Shown in pieces: positions 9,109 to 17,243 of a stretch of DNA of 64,000 bases (position 1 is its first letter; each line of letters begins with the position of its first letter). The notes below the pieces were generated by a model. It made no database searches. It was not told the origin of the DNA and saw only the letters and a list, made by a program, of their open reading frames with translations. The position numbers and the translations under genes are program-made. Origin of the DNA: Aromatoleum buckelii (GTDB lineage: Bacteria; Pseudomonadota; Gammaproteobacteria; Burkholderiales; Rhodocyclaceae); contig NZ_WTVH02000001.1 of NCBI RefSeq assembly GCF_012910785.2, positions 1 through 64,000 on the forward strand, read 5' to 3'.

Positions 9109-9354
9109 ATGCGCGCGTTGATTCTGGCTCTTCTAATGGCACTCGTCAGTCTCGCAAGCCATGCGGAAGAAGGCTCTTGCAGTGCTCGATCTGCCGAGAA
9201 GAAGCTGTCAGGCGCCGCCAAAGCGAGCTTCATGAAGAAGTGTTCGCGGGACGCACAAGCGGCTTGCGAAGTCGCGGCGACCGAGAAGAAACTCGCGGGC
9301 GCTGCACGTGCCAGCTTCACCAAGAAGTGCGCGCGCGATGCCGTCGGGAACTGA
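9109..9354 (+). CDS. psiF: PsiF-repeat protein
   Basis: 81 aa with a signal peptide (cleavage after about SLASHA) and two PsiF repeats: CSARSAEKKLSGAAKASFMK and its near copy CEVAATEKKLAGAARASFTK. PsiF is a small periplasmic protein of unknown role, phosphate-starvation-inducible in E. coli. No Pho box was identified here. Confidence 0.85.
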   Translation: MRALILALLMALVSLASHAEEGSCSARSAEKKLSGAAKASFMKKCSRDAQAACEVAATEKKLAGAARASFTKKCARDAVGN

Positions 9355-9370
9355 GCTGCCTTGAGCCAAC

Positions 9371-9712
9371 TTACGGCAGGTAGCCGAAGCCCCTCGGCTG
9401 ATCGTTCGTGCGGGGAGCTTTTTTGGCAGCCAGCTTCTGCGGTCGCCTTTCAGGTTGCTTTTCCGGCTGTTTAGGCATCTCCCGCAGTTCTGCGACTGTC
9501 ACGATCATCTGCGCGTCGGAACCGTATGCCACCTGAAGCAGGATCTTCACCGGATTCGGGATAGTGCGCCCGGATTCATAGCGAGATGCCCCTGACTGCG
9601 TGATGCCGAGGCGCATCCAGAATTCACTCTGGTTCAGGCCGAGCATTTTGCGTCGAGCGACAACGTCGGCGTTTGTCTGGAACCAAAAATTGCTGGTCTT
9701 CGCAGGCGGCAT
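9371..9712 (-). CDS. XRE-type helix-turn-helix protein
   Basis: 113 aa. A Cro/C1-type HTH occupies about residues 15-65 (ADVVARRKMLGLNQSEFWMR, then GITQSGASRYESGRTIPNPV). The C-terminal third is rich in Lys, Pro and Gln and probably unstructured. It is a likely DNA-binding regulator with unknown targets; it converges with psiF and no toxin partner is adjacent. Confidence 0.8.
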   Translation of the reverse strand: MPPAKTSNFWFQTNADVVARRKMLGLNQSEFWMRLGITQSGASRYESGRTIPNPVKILLQVAYGSDAQMIVTVAELREMPKQPEKQPERRPQKLAAKKAPRTNDQPRGFGYLP

Positions 9713-10005
9713 GTGGCGGTCCTAGCTGGTGGATGTCGAATCGTCGGATATTCTATCGGCATTTGATGCGTCGTTGCGACATCGACGATCTCCCCTGGCT
9801 CTTTTCGTGCAAACGATCTGACCATGGCCATGGGAAGCGTCGTGCGGGCATTGCTGTGGTGGGACGTGCGACGACAGTCCGGCAAGCGCCGAACCTAGGG
9901 CGGGACGAATTATTACTTTCGTACTACTCGCACGTATCTGGATGCCGCCTGCCGTGGCATGATGCGTCGCTCATGCCCTCATCACGAAGTCATTGCAAAT
10001 ACGTC

Positions 10006-10389
10006 ATGAATCTCGACCAGCTCACGCTCCCCCAGCTCAAGCAGTTGAGCGGGCGTATCGACAAGGAAATCGGAAAGCGCCAGTCCGCAAGCAAGGCCGT
10101 CGTCCTTCGCAAACTGCAGAAGCTCGTCCGCGAGCACGGCCTGTCGCTCGACGAGGTGATGGCAAGCCCCGTGGTCGCAACACCCCGGAAAGCTAGATCG
10201 AAGACGGCTGCACCCGCCAAGGCGCCCCTGCCGGTGAAGTTCCGCCACCCGAACAACCGGGAACTGGCTTGGTCCGGACGTGGGCGAAAACCCCACTGGG
10301 TCGAAGCGTGGCTTGCGAACGGCGGCTCGCTCGATGCGCTGGCAGTGGCGGCGCAAAAGCTCGCGCGGCAGCAGCCTGATGTCGCCTGA
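10006..10389 (+). CDS. H-NS family nucleoid-associated protein
   Basis: 127 aa. An N-terminal coiled-coil oligomerisation segment (residues 1-50, LTLPQLKQLSGRIDKEIGKR) is joined by a basic Ala/Lys/Pro linker to a C-terminal DNA-binding domain. The loop AWSGRGRKPHWVEAWL is the H-NS/Bv3F-type AT-hook-like signature. It probably silences horizontally acquired AT-richer DNA; such genes are common on conjugative plasmids. The ATG at 10006 is chosen because residues upstream of it do not resemble the family. Confidence 0.88.
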   Translation: MNLDQLTLPQLKQLSGRIDKEIGKRQSASKAVVLRKLQKLVREHGLSLDEVMASPVVATPRKARSKTAAPAKAPLPVKFRHPNNRELAWSGRGRKPHWVEAWLANGGSLDALAVAAQKLARQQPDVA

Positions 10390-10438
10390 ATTTGCTGCGA
10401 GACCGGATCGGTGACCCTCCGACTCGCTTCTCCCTACG

Positions 10439-11071
10439 CTAGAGCCTGCCCGGGGCGGCAACCAGAAGCGTCTCCGCGCACGGCCTAAGCAGCGCCCGCA
10501 GATCGGCCTTACTTTCGGCCGCGAGCCACGCCTCGGGGGCGTCGCCATCGAGCACCACCACCGTGCGCTTCTCGTCATCCGGTTTGTGAAAGCGGCGCAT
10601 GAGCGGATGCGTCTCGGCATTCACCGTGAGCAGCGTGAAGGACCAACTCGGCACGCCTGCCTCCCACGATTTGCGCTCCCACAACCCCGCAATCGCCATG
10701 GGGGCGCCATCGGCCCGGGCAATGCGCCACCAGACGGCCTTGCCGGTCTCGTAGCACGGCTCGTAGATCGCCGCGGCCGGAACGATGCACACCTGGCGCT
10801 TGTGCCAGGCGCTTCGGAACGAGGGTTTCTCGGCGACCGTCTCCACCCGGGCGTTATAGGTGCGCTTGGCCAAGGCCCGCTCCTTGGCCCAGATGGGCAG
10901 CAGTCCGAAGGTGCCGGCCACGCACGACCAGCCGCCGCCTTCGGGCGGCTGATAGATCATCGGCGCGGCACTGCCCGGATAGGCGTCCTTGTCCTCCAGC
11001 GGGAGTTCAGGCGGTGCGACGCCAAAATGCGCAAGCTCCGCACGCCGAGCAGGTCGATAGTTGGAACACAT
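10439..11071 (-). CDS. SOS response-associated peptidase (SRAP/YedK, HMCES-like)
   Basis: 210 aa. Starting at 11071 gives MCSNYRPARR; Cys2, exposed after Met removal, is the residue that forms the thiazolidine crosslink with abasic sites in ssDNA in this family. Other family residues are in VPAAAIYEPCYETGKAVWW (Glu) and NAETHPLMRRFHKP (His). It protects abasic sites in single-stranded DNA. It lies 100 bp downstream of the HNH gene on the same strand and may be cotranscribed with HIT-HNH. Confidence 0.9.
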   Translation of the reverse strand: MCSNYRPARRAELAHFGVAPPELPLEDKDAYPGSAAPMIYQPPEGGGWSCVAGTFGLLPIWAKERALAKRTYNARVETVAEKPSFRSAWHKRQVCIVPAAAIYEPCYETGKAVWWRIARADGAPMAIAGLWERKSWEAGVPSWSFTLLTVNAETHPLMRRFHKPDDEKRTVVVLDGDAPEAWLAAESKADLRALLRPCAETLLVAAPGRL

Positions 11072-11170
11072 GTTCGGAATCCTCCCATCATGGCGGATCG
11101 GGACGCACCGCTGCGATCCGCCGGCCCGCATGGCACGGCCCCGGAGGGGCCGGGCGAGCGTCTCGCCCAA

Positions 11171-12226
11171 TCAGTCCGCGAACACCGCGAGGCTCGACGG
11201 CCTGAGCAGCTCCGTCATGCCTTTTTCCTTCCAGGCTGAAGCGCCCATGCGAAAGGCTTCCTCGTAAGCCCAGCGCGCGACCCGGATCGAGCACTGCGGA
11301 TCGACCACGAACCCTTTGTCGGACAAGGCCTGCCCGATCTCGTTGCCGTAGCGCCCGAAGCGCTCCATCCAGGCTTCCAGGTGGCGGCCTGCCGCGAGCA
11401 TCTGGCGCTTGTCGTTGTTGCAGCCATGGTGAGCCAGCACGAAATTGTGGGCCGTGTCCCGTGGGTAGCGCGACCACGGAATGAAGTGATCGACTTCGGC
11501 CTGGCTCGTGATCCGCTCACGGCAGTAGAAACAGCGATGCGACTGCAGCGGCCCGAGCACGCGGGCCACCTCGGCAAGCGGCGCGCGGGGGGCACCGAAC
11601 ATGAACGTCTCGAGATCGTCCCGCCAGCCCAACATGGGCGCGTTGAGCCGGTTGCCTCGCACGTGCTCGACCCAGCCCGCCCGGGCTAGTTGCTGGATGA
11701 GTACGTGGTAGCGCCGTAGGTTGAAGGCGACACCGGGCTTGAGGCGGACGAGTCCTCGTGGACACGGGTAATCGTAGAGAAAAGGCTCGAGCGTGCCGCC
11801 GAGCATCTGCAGATGGCGCAGCGGCATGGCGCGCACAATGTTTGCCACCGTGCGTAGCATCCCCTCCCACTCCGGGTGTTGTCGGGCGGCACCATACTGG
11901 CCCTGGACCTCACGGTGGATCGGCGCGAGGTGCTGGACGATGGCGGCTTGGGCGCCATGGTTCTGGTGTAGCACCGCGGCCTGCGCGCCTGCCTGCCCCG
12001 AGCTGTAGACGGCCAGCTGCCGCCAGTAGAGCTCGGCGAACTTCTCGGCCACGGCCGTGAGCGGCAGTTCGAGCGCCGCGCCGCTGTCGTCGCCCCATTC
12101 GACCGCGAGCTCGGCCAAGGACAGGAGCAGCGCGAACTTGTAGGTGGCGGAAAACTCCCCTTCGCCAAAGAGGCGCTGGATCTGCTGCAGAAACCGGATC
12201 TGCGCCTCGGCGCAAGGCACGCTCAT
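11171..12226 (-). CDS. HNH endonuclease domain protein
   Basis: 351 aa. The first 210 residues form an uncharacterised helical region. The HNH nuclease lies near residues 230-275: CFYC, then AEVDHFIPWSRYPRDTAHNF and LAHHGCNNDK, giving a zinc-knuckle-like CxxC with the His-Asn-His core intact. The start at 12226 overlaps the stop of the HIT gene by 4 bp (ATGA), so the two are translationally coupled. Restriction or defence nuclease is the most likely role by family, but no modification or helicase partner is present. Confidence 0.82.
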   Translation of the reverse strand: MSVPCAEAQIRFLQQIQRLFGEGEFSATYKFALLLSLAELAVEWGDDSGAALELPLTAVAEKFAELYWRQLAVYSSGQAGAQAAVLHQNHGAQAAIVQHLAPIHREVQGQYGAARQHPEWEGMLRTVANIVRAMPLRHLQMLGGTLEPFLYDYPCPRGLVRLKPGVAFNLRRYHVLIQQLARAGWVEHVRGNRLNAPMLGWRDDLETFMFGAPRAPLAEVARVLGPLQSHRCFYCRERITSQAEVDHFIPWSRYPRDTAHNFVLAHHGCNNDKRQMLAAGRHLEAWMERFGRYGNEIGQALSDKGFVVDPQCSIRVARWAYEEAFRMGASAWKEKGMTELLRPSSLAVFAD

Positions 12227-12612
12227 CGGGGTGTCCAGTAGTCGGCCTTGTCGGGGATGACCCAGCGCACGCCTCCGCGCGGGTCGTTCCGGTCCGCGTG
12301 ATAGCGCGGGATGAGATGGATGTGCAGATGCGGGATGGTCTGGCCCGCCGCCGCCCCGTCGTTGATTCCGATGTTGTAGCCGTCGGGATGCAGCGCCTTG
12401 TCCAGGCGGCGCTTCGCCTCGTCGAGCAAGGCAAGCAGGGCGTCCCGCTCCACGCCTTCGAGATCGAAGTAGGAGGCGATGTGCCGGCGCGGGATTACGA
12501 GGGTGTGGCCGGGGGAAACGGGATAGCCATCGCGGATCACCACCCCGTGCATGTTGGAGAACTCGATGCGCTCGGGGGGCAGGGTGCAGAATGGGCAGGC
12601 GGGCATTTTCAT
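12223..12612 (-). CDS. HIT family nucleotide hydrolase/transferase
   Basis: 129 aa. It has the N-terminal metal-binding-like CPFC, the middle segment VSPGHTLVIPRRHIASYF and the histidine triad HLHIHLIPRY near the C-terminus, so it should act on nucleotide phosphoesters such as AMP-lysine or Ap4A type compounds. It is the first gene of an overlapping pair with the HNH endonuclease. Confidence 0.88.
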   Translation of the reverse strand: MKMPACPFCTLPPERIEFSNMHGVVIRDGYPVSPGHTLVIPRRHIASYFDLEGVERDALLALLDEAKRRLDKALHPDGYNIGINDGAAAGQTIPHLHIHLIPRYHADRNDPRGGVRWVIPDKADYWTPR

Positions 12613-12912
12613 CCTGATAGCATACCGTCGAAGACGTCCCGGGTCACCTTGACGCGAGGCAGTTCAATCACGTTTGGTCACGCTGGCTGAAATGCTCCGG
12701 CGGCCAGAGTGACGAACGCGGCAGGCGTGCCGGTTGAGACGGTTGGACGGTAGCCATACCTTCCTTTACAGGGCTAACCGCAAGGCATGCACGGGAGGGC
12801 GTGGACACGGATCGCTCTTCGGAGGAGGCGATGACAGTTTTGTCCTTCCTCCACGATGCGCTGATCGCGATCAGGCGGCAGGGGTGGCCGGGCTAACGTC
12901 CTTAGCCCTCAC
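12613..12912. other. Intergenic stretch without a recognised gene
   Basis: About 300 bp between the HIT start and the DUF5710 remnant. Open frames here (for example from 12734) show no recognisable domain before the remnant begins. It is probably decayed plasmid DNA. Confidence 0.4.
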
Positions 12913-13064
12913 GAGAAATTATGAAGCGGAGGAGAAACGGTTGCCTGACACCTGTCTGACAGTCGCTTACCGGGACAAGGACGCCGTCAAGGCGCTCGGG
13001 TCGCGCTGGGAACCGCGGGGCGTGCAAGTGGTTCGTACCCGAGGGCAGGGCGCTTGAGCCCTAA
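12913..13064 (+). pseudogene. DUF5710 / TraC-type domain remnant
   Basis: The frame reads LTVAYRDKDAVKALGSRWE and, after a +1/-1 shift near 13010, CKWFVPEGRALEP. This is one DUF5710 unit of the kind present twice in the TraC protein at 46567-50172 (LNVPYKEKDDAKALGARWD). The copy is cut off at an IS5-family end at 13065. It looks like a decayed tail of another primase or antirestriction gene. Confidence 0.6.
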
Positions 13065-13810
13065 GAACCTGTTCAAAGTCTCTGGAGTAATGAGAACGTT
13101 GAGGGATGAGGAAGAGCTATCCGAGCGACATCAGTCGCGAACAATTCGAGATCATCCGTCCGCCGCTGGAGAGTGCGCCCAGGAAGACCTGTCCGAGGCG
13201 CCTGGACCTGTACGAAGTGTTCTGCGCGGTGTTGTACCTGCTCAGGAGTGGCTGCCAGGGGCGCATGCTGCCCGAAGGGTTTCCCAAATGGCGCCCAATG
13301 CACGCGTACTTTGCCATCTGGAGCGAGCCGTGCAAGGGTGGGAGCCTGCTGGAGCAGGCTTTAAAAAATCAGGTTGGCGACTGGATACGGCGGCCCAGAA
13401 GGGCTATGACGCGGCAAGAAGGTGTCGGGGATCGAGCGCCACATTACGGTCGACACCCAAGGCTTGCCGTATGCGAGGGCGGTGAGCACGGCTGAGGTGA
13501 CGGACCGCAAGGGGGCGCTCCAGGCGGCTGCGTTGTTGCAAGCCTGGGCTCGAGCGGGTGCAAAGCGTGCTGTGCGACAGCGGCTATAGGGGCCAGCCCT
13601 TCGCGCAGGGCGTGACGGTGCAGATCGCCAAGCGCCGCGAACCACCGCGTTCAAGGTGATGCCCAAGCGCTGGATCGTCGAGCGCAGCTTTGCCTGGCTG
13701 GAAGAAAACAGGCGACTATGGAAGAACTGCGAGCGGCTGCTCAACACCAGCTTGCAGTTCATCCACCTCGCATTCCTGGCCCTTTTGCTCAATAGACTTT
13801 GAACAGGTTC
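13065..13810 (+). mobile_element. IS5-family element, copy 1 (internally deleted)
   Basis: Inverted ends GAACCTGTTCAAAGTCT (13065) and its complement AGACTTTGAACAGGTTC (ending 13810). It is homologous to the element at 36232-37048 but in the opposite orientation. At 746 bp versus 817 bp it lacks about 71 bp in the middle of the transposase (near 13380). Confidence 0.8.
13106..13800 (+). pseudogene. IS5-family transposase, deleted and frameshifted
   Basis: It begins MRKSYPSDISREQFEIIRPP and follows the copy at 36232-37048 to EQALKNQV. It then loses the segment that encodes the second DDE-domain stretch (VVIVDAQSVKNTD in the other copy) and changes frame. The 3' end reads [20 protein letters not shown] in another frame and ends at the IS border. 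Not functional. Confidence 0.75.
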
Positions 13811-13899
13811 TCGGCGACGTACGGTGCCTCTCGGGCCGATGCCGCGCCCGATTCGGACGTCTAGTGGCGTCCCCGCCCCGGCGACACGGTTGGACTTAA

Positions 13900-15178
13900 G
13901 GGCACCTCGAATAACCCGAGGTTTTCAATGAACCCCGGTGCGACACGATGACCGCGACCGAATTCGGTTCAGTTCCTTCGGCAAATCACCGCTTCTTCCC
14001 GCGGTGTCGCTCAGTTTTTGCCTCGAATCGCCTCGGACATCGGCGATGCGGCCCATTTCGGGCGTCAGAAGGCCTCGATTCCGGCCTTCCTGAAATAGAC
14101 CAGCCGCTTCAGGTTGTAGCAGGCAGCCATCATCGTCATCGCAAAGTTCGCCCGCGCCTGACCGATGGTGCGCAGCAGCTTGCCGCCCATCTGCTCGATG
14201 GCCCCGAACACGTGCTCGACCCGCGCACGCGTCTTGGCGATGCGTTTGTTGCGTCGCTGCTGGCACTCGGACAGCGGCTTGTTGCGCTTGCCCTTCCGCT
14301 GGATCTGGTTGCGAAAGCCGTTCTCCTTGAGCCTGGCTTCACGCTGCTCGGACGGGTAGCCCCGATCGGCATAGACATCGCGGCTCGTGTTGCGCGTGTC
14401 GAAGACGTTGTCAAAGTGCTGGCTGTCGTGCGTGCTGGCAGTATCGGTCTCGATTCGGCGGATGATCTTGTACTTCTTGTCGATGTTGATCGACAGCTTG
14501 TAGCCGAAGTAGCTCTTGCCGTGCTTCCTGGTCCAGGTCGCCTCAGTATCCTTCTGGCGCCGCTTCGCCGGGCGCCACGAGGCGGGCATTGCGCCTTGCT
14601 CGATCAGTTCCTTCTCGCCGCGGCGGTTGTGCTGCTTGGGCGCCGGCACCAGCGTCGCGTCGATGATCTGACCGCCGCGCGCGATGAACCCCTTCTTGAG
14701 CAGCTGCGTCGAGACCCCGTCGAACAAGGCCTTCGCCCCCGCTTCACCAATCCGGTTCTCGAAGGTCCACACCGTGGTGCGATCCGGAACGTTCGTCGCA
14801 TTCGCCAGTCCGCAGAAGCGCTTGTAGCTCATGCGGTCGAGCAACTGGTACTCCATCTGCTCATCGGACAGGTTGTACAGACGCTTCAACACCAGGATGC
14901 GCACCATCGTCTCGGTCGGGTATGGCGGGCGCCCGCCCTGCGCACTCACGAGTCGCGGCGCAATCATATCGACCTCGGCCGCCAGCGCGGGAAAATCGAT
15001 ATGCGATTCGATCTCGACCAGCGGGTCACCCAGCGTGTCGATCTTCTTGCAGTGGGCATCAAAGGCAAACAGGTCGGTCTTGATGGCGCTGCGCGGTTTC
15101 ATCGATGTCGGCTGTGGCGAGATTGAGGACGCTGTAATTTTACCAAGGGTGGGCGAGTCGAGGTTTTTCGAGGCGCCC
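13900..15178 (-). mobile_element. IS5-family element, apparently intact
   Basis: 1279 bp. Terminal inverted repeats are GGGCACCTCGAATAACC at the left and, on the complementary strand at the right, GGGCGCCTCGAAAAACC. TTAA is present on both sides (13896-13899 and 15179-15182), consistent with a 4-bp target duplication. It carries one full-length transposase. The insertion lies 20 bp downstream of the idi stop codon and does not interrupt it. Confidence 0.88.
14065..15102 (-). CDS. IS5-family transposase (DDE)
   Basis: 345 aa from MKPRSAIKTDLFAFDAHCKK; the longer frame to 15201 would start outside the element, so 15102 is preferred. It has the DUF772 N-terminal domain (GRPPYPTETMVRILVLKRLY), the DDE domain with IIDATLVPAPKQHNRRGEKE (first D) and VYADRGYPSEQREARLKENG (second D), and a C-terminal VEHVFGAIEQMGGKL (E). 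The frame is intact, so it is probably active. Confidence 0.9.
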   Translation of the reverse strand: MKPRSAIKTDLFAFDAHCKKIDTLGDPLVEIESHIDFPALAAEVDMIAPRLVSAQGGRPPYPTETMVRILVLKRLYNLSDEQMEYQLLDRMSYKRFCGLANATNVPDRTTVWTFENRIGEAGAKALFDGVSTQLLKKGFIARGGQIIDATLVPAPKQHNRRGEKELIEQGAMPASWRPAKRRQKDTEATWTRKHGKSYFGYKLSINIDKKYKIIRRIETDTASTHDSQHFDNVFDTRNTSRDVYADRGYPSEQREARLKENGFRNQIQRKGKRNKPLSECQQRRNKRIAKTRARVEHVFGAIEQMGGKLLRTIGQARANFAMTMMAACYNLKRLVYFRKAGIEAF

Positions 15179-15201
15179 TTAAGCTTTATCCTGGGCAGCA
15201 C

Positions 15202-15771
15202 TCATGCCATCAAAGTGCTTGTTGATCCAATTTTCTGTGCTGCCGCCCCGGCTCGGTTCAAGGACCGACAGCTGATGACACGATCGAGGCAGGCCGCCAG
15301 CCAGAAACTGTACGTTTCGGGGCGCTTGCGGACGTCGACCGTCAATTCCGTCAAGTCCACCCACTTCCAGTCGTCGGCCTCGTCCGGATTCAATACCGGA
15401 CGATCGTCATGGTTGCCGAAGAACACGTGATCAAATTCGTGTTCGATGAGACCGCTGCCGAACTTTGTCCTGTATACAAAGCTGAACGCCTTCTTCAGTT
15501 CGCAATCGACGCCCATTTCCTCCCGCAAGCGACGACGCGCGGCATCGGCGCTCTCCTCGTTCGGGCGGGGATGGCTGCAGCAGGTATTGCTCCACAGTCC
15601 GCCCGAATGATATTTGGCTGCCGCGCGCCGTTGCAGCATCAGCCGGCCATGGGAATCGAACACGAATATCGAGATGGCGCGGTGCAGCGCACCGCGTTGG
15701 TGGGCCGCCATCTTGCCTGCGAAGCCGACCTTATTGTCATGCTCGTCCACCAGAATCACTTGATCTTCCAT
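15202..15771 (-). CDS. idi: Isopentenyl-diphosphate delta-isomerase, type I
   Basis: 189-aa Nudix-fold enzyme that interconverts IPP and DMAPP. Hallmarks: HRAISIFVFDSHGRLMLQRR (active-site His/Arg region), LWSNTCCSHPRPNE (TNxCCSHP, the Cys acid/base), a Nudix-like ARRRLREEMG and the Glu-bearing IEHEFDHVFFG. Length is typical and the C-terminus is intact. It is divergent from the iclR gene, with two copies of the operator found before the decarboxylase genes in the shared 245-bp gap. Because UbiX uses a dimethylallyl phosphate donor to make prenyl-FMN, the natural inference is that this Idi supports prFMN supply for the UbiD enzymes nearby. An isoprenoid role unrelated to the cluster is the alternative. 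Confidence 0.92.
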   Translation of the reverse strand: MEDQVILVDEHDNKVGFAGKMAAHQRGALHRAISIFVFDSHGRLMLQRRAAAKYHSGGLWSNTCCSHPRPNEESADAARRRLREEMGVDCELKKAFSFVYRTKFGSGLIEHEFDHVFFGNHDDRPVLNPDEADDWKWVDLTELTVDVRKRPETYSFWLAACLDRVISCRSLNRAGAAAQKIGSTSTLMA

Positions 15772-15872
15772 TTGGCCTCCTGCATACAGGATAGAGAAAT
15801 GCAGTGCCTACCGGGAATCCGGCATCACCGGAATTCGAGGCGCCACCATCAGACTCCGTGCCTAATGCAACA

Positions 15873-15887
15873 GTCCGGAATATGAAC
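15873..15887. promoter_or_regulatory. Candidate IclR operator, idi-iclR gap, site 1
   Basis: GTCCGGAATATGAAC has the GTCC-N7-G(G/A)AC layout shared with sites upstream of both ubiX copies. It lies about 100 bp upstream of the idi start on the opposite strand. Confidence 0.55.
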
Positions 15888-15980
15888 TGATTTTTGGCAG
15901 TGATACTGGCAATAGAACGCTGCATATCAACAAATCTATGTCTCGAAGTCAGCGTTGACAAGGCGGAAGTGACCGATAAA

Positions 15981-15997
15981 ATTCCAAAATGTGGAAT
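15981..15997. promoter_or_regulatory. Candidate IclR operator, immediately upstream of iclR, site 2
   Basis: ATTCCAAAATGTGGAAT is a perfect 5-bp inverted repeat with a 7-bp spacer. It ends just before the ribosome binding site (AAAGGGAA, about 16002) of the IclR gene, a position that suits autorepression. It belongs to the same motif family as the sites at 17064, 17085 and 17182. Confidence 0.65.
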
Positions 15998-16016
15998 TAT
16001 GAAAGGGAACTTCCCG

Positions 16017-16805
16017 ATGAGCGACAGCAATGGCCCTGGCACGGGGACCCAAAGCATCCAGCGCGCCGCGCACGTCTTGCGGATCCTCGCTTCCCGCAAT
16101 GGCACGGGATTACGTCTGGTTGACATCTCGTCGCATTCGAGGCTTGAGCGGCCGACTGCCCACCGGATATTGAAATGCCTGATTGCCGAAGGCCTGGTCA
16201 AGCAGGATGCGCAGACGCGCCGCTATTTTCTCGGGCATCTGGTTTTCGAGCTTGGACTTGCTGCCTCATCGAGTTTCAATCTGCGCGATGTTTGTCGGCC
16301 GGTCCTCGCAAGGCTCGCCGAAAAGACCGGCGACACAGTATTCCTCACGATACGAAGCGGGTTTGATACGGTATGCATAGATCGCGCCGAAGGTTCCTTT
16401 CCGATCCGCACGCTCACTCTCGATGTCGGCACTCGACGCCCTCTGGGGGTGGGGGCGGGCGGCCTGGCGCTGCTGATGTCCTTGCCGGATCAGGCCATTG
16501 ACGACGTCGTTTCCGCCAACGCTCTCAGGTTGGGGGCGTACAACAACCTCACGGTCCCCGCGCTGATGCGTTTGCTGAAGCGGTGCAGGGAGCTGGGTTA
16601 CGCGCTTAACGACGCCCGTATAACGCCCGGCGCCACTTCGGTCGGGTTGCCGATCCGCTCCCGCTCGGGAGAGCCTTTCCTTGCGATCAGCATCGGCGCG
16701 ATCTCCAGCCGCATGACCGACGAGCGCCAGAAGGAGCTGGTTGCGCTGATTCGGGCCGAAATCATCAATCTCGAGGCTGCCGTAAGCGACACGGCCCGCC
16801 CTTGA
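16017..16805 (+). CDS. IclR family transcriptional regulator
   Basis: 262 aa. The winged HTH is at about residues 13-70 (SIQRAAHVLRILASRNGTGL, then RPTAHRILKCLIAEGLVKQD) and is followed by the IclR effector domain (FLTIRSGFDTVCIDRAEGSF, PLGVGAGGLALLMSLPDQAI). The ATG at 16017 is preferred over the one at 15999 because AAAGGGAA is correctly spaced before it. The gene sits at the head of the catabolic island, divergent from idi. Repeated inverted repeats in this gap and before the ubiX copies and the TAXI gene make it the likely regulator of the cluster, with an aromatic acid or its CoA ester as the probable effector (inferred). Confidence 0.9.
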   Translation: MSDSNGPGTGTQSIQRAAHVLRILASRNGTGLRLVDISSHSRLERPTAHRILKCLIAEGLVKQDAQTRRYFLGHLVFELGLAASSSFNLRDVCRPVLARLAEKTGDTVFLTIRSGFDTVCIDRAEGSFPIRTLTLDVGTRRPLGVGAGGLALLMSLPDQAIDDVVSANALRLGAYNNLTVPALMRLLKRCRELGYALNDARITPGATSVGLPIRSRSGEPFLAISIGAISSRMTDERQKELVALIRAEIINLEAAVSDTARP

Positions 16806-16990
16806 GGCACGCTCTACACACGTAAGCAACCGGATTCCCGGGTGTCCTGGCGACACCCGAGAATCCATTCGCCCATCATTTTCGCGTCCGTCGATAGTCT
16901 TGCCGACGTTGAATGCGCTTGCGTTCCCTGTTTGTGCAGGGAGGTGGGTCGCCCAACGGGCCGGCCTCGTAATCCGGCCGGCCGACTGCG

Positions 16991-17013
16991 GCAGGTTCCT
17001 TCGCAGAACCTGC
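16991..17013 (+). terminator. Hairpin downstream of iclR
   Basis: Arms GCAGGTTC and GAACCTGC enclose a 7-nt loop; a second GC-rich inverted repeat (GGCCGG / CCGGCC) lies about 15 bp upstream of it. There is no T-tract, so termination is uncertain. Confidence 0.35.
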
Positions 17014-17063
17014 GCAATTCAACTCCGCCTCTCATTTCCCCTGCAAGGCGTCCGATAACAGCA

Positions 17064-17099
17064 GTCCAAAATATGGAATAAAAAGTCCGAAATATGGAT
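17064..17099. promoter_or_regulatory. Two tandem candidate IclR operators upstream of ubiX copy 1
   Basis: GTCCAAAATATGGAAT (17064-17079) and GTCCGAAATATGGAT (17085-17099) begin exactly 21 bp apart, two helical turns. Each is a GTCC-N7-GGA(T/A) inverted repeat. They lie about 150 bp upstream of the first ubiX gene in an otherwise gene-free 438-bp region (16806-17243). Confidence 0.7.
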
Positions 17100-17181
17100 T
17101 GTCTGCTGCGGTATTCCTCTCTAAAGTTGCTTCAAGGCCACAGTTATCACGAATTAAGTGCAGAGCCAGATTGTTAAAAAG

Positions 17182-17196
17182 GTCCGTATTATGGAC
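17182..17196. promoter_or_regulatory. Candidate IclR operator next to the ubiX copy 1 promoter
   Basis: GTCCGTATTATGGAC is a perfect GTCC-N7-GGAC inverted repeat. A weak promoter can be drawn with TTGTTA at 17171 and GACTAT at 17194 (17-bp spacer), so the operator would fall between and over these elements. The matching site in front of copy 2 is at 27312-27326. Confidence 0.7.
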
Positions 17197-17243
17197 TATC
17201 AGCGGTCATCTGGAGTTGTACTGATTCCTTGAGCGAGGGGCAT

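Noticed and set aside
15179-15202. IS5-family insertion disrupting idi
   Set aside because: The TTAA duplication lies 20 bp beyond the idi stop and the protein has a normal length and C-terminus.
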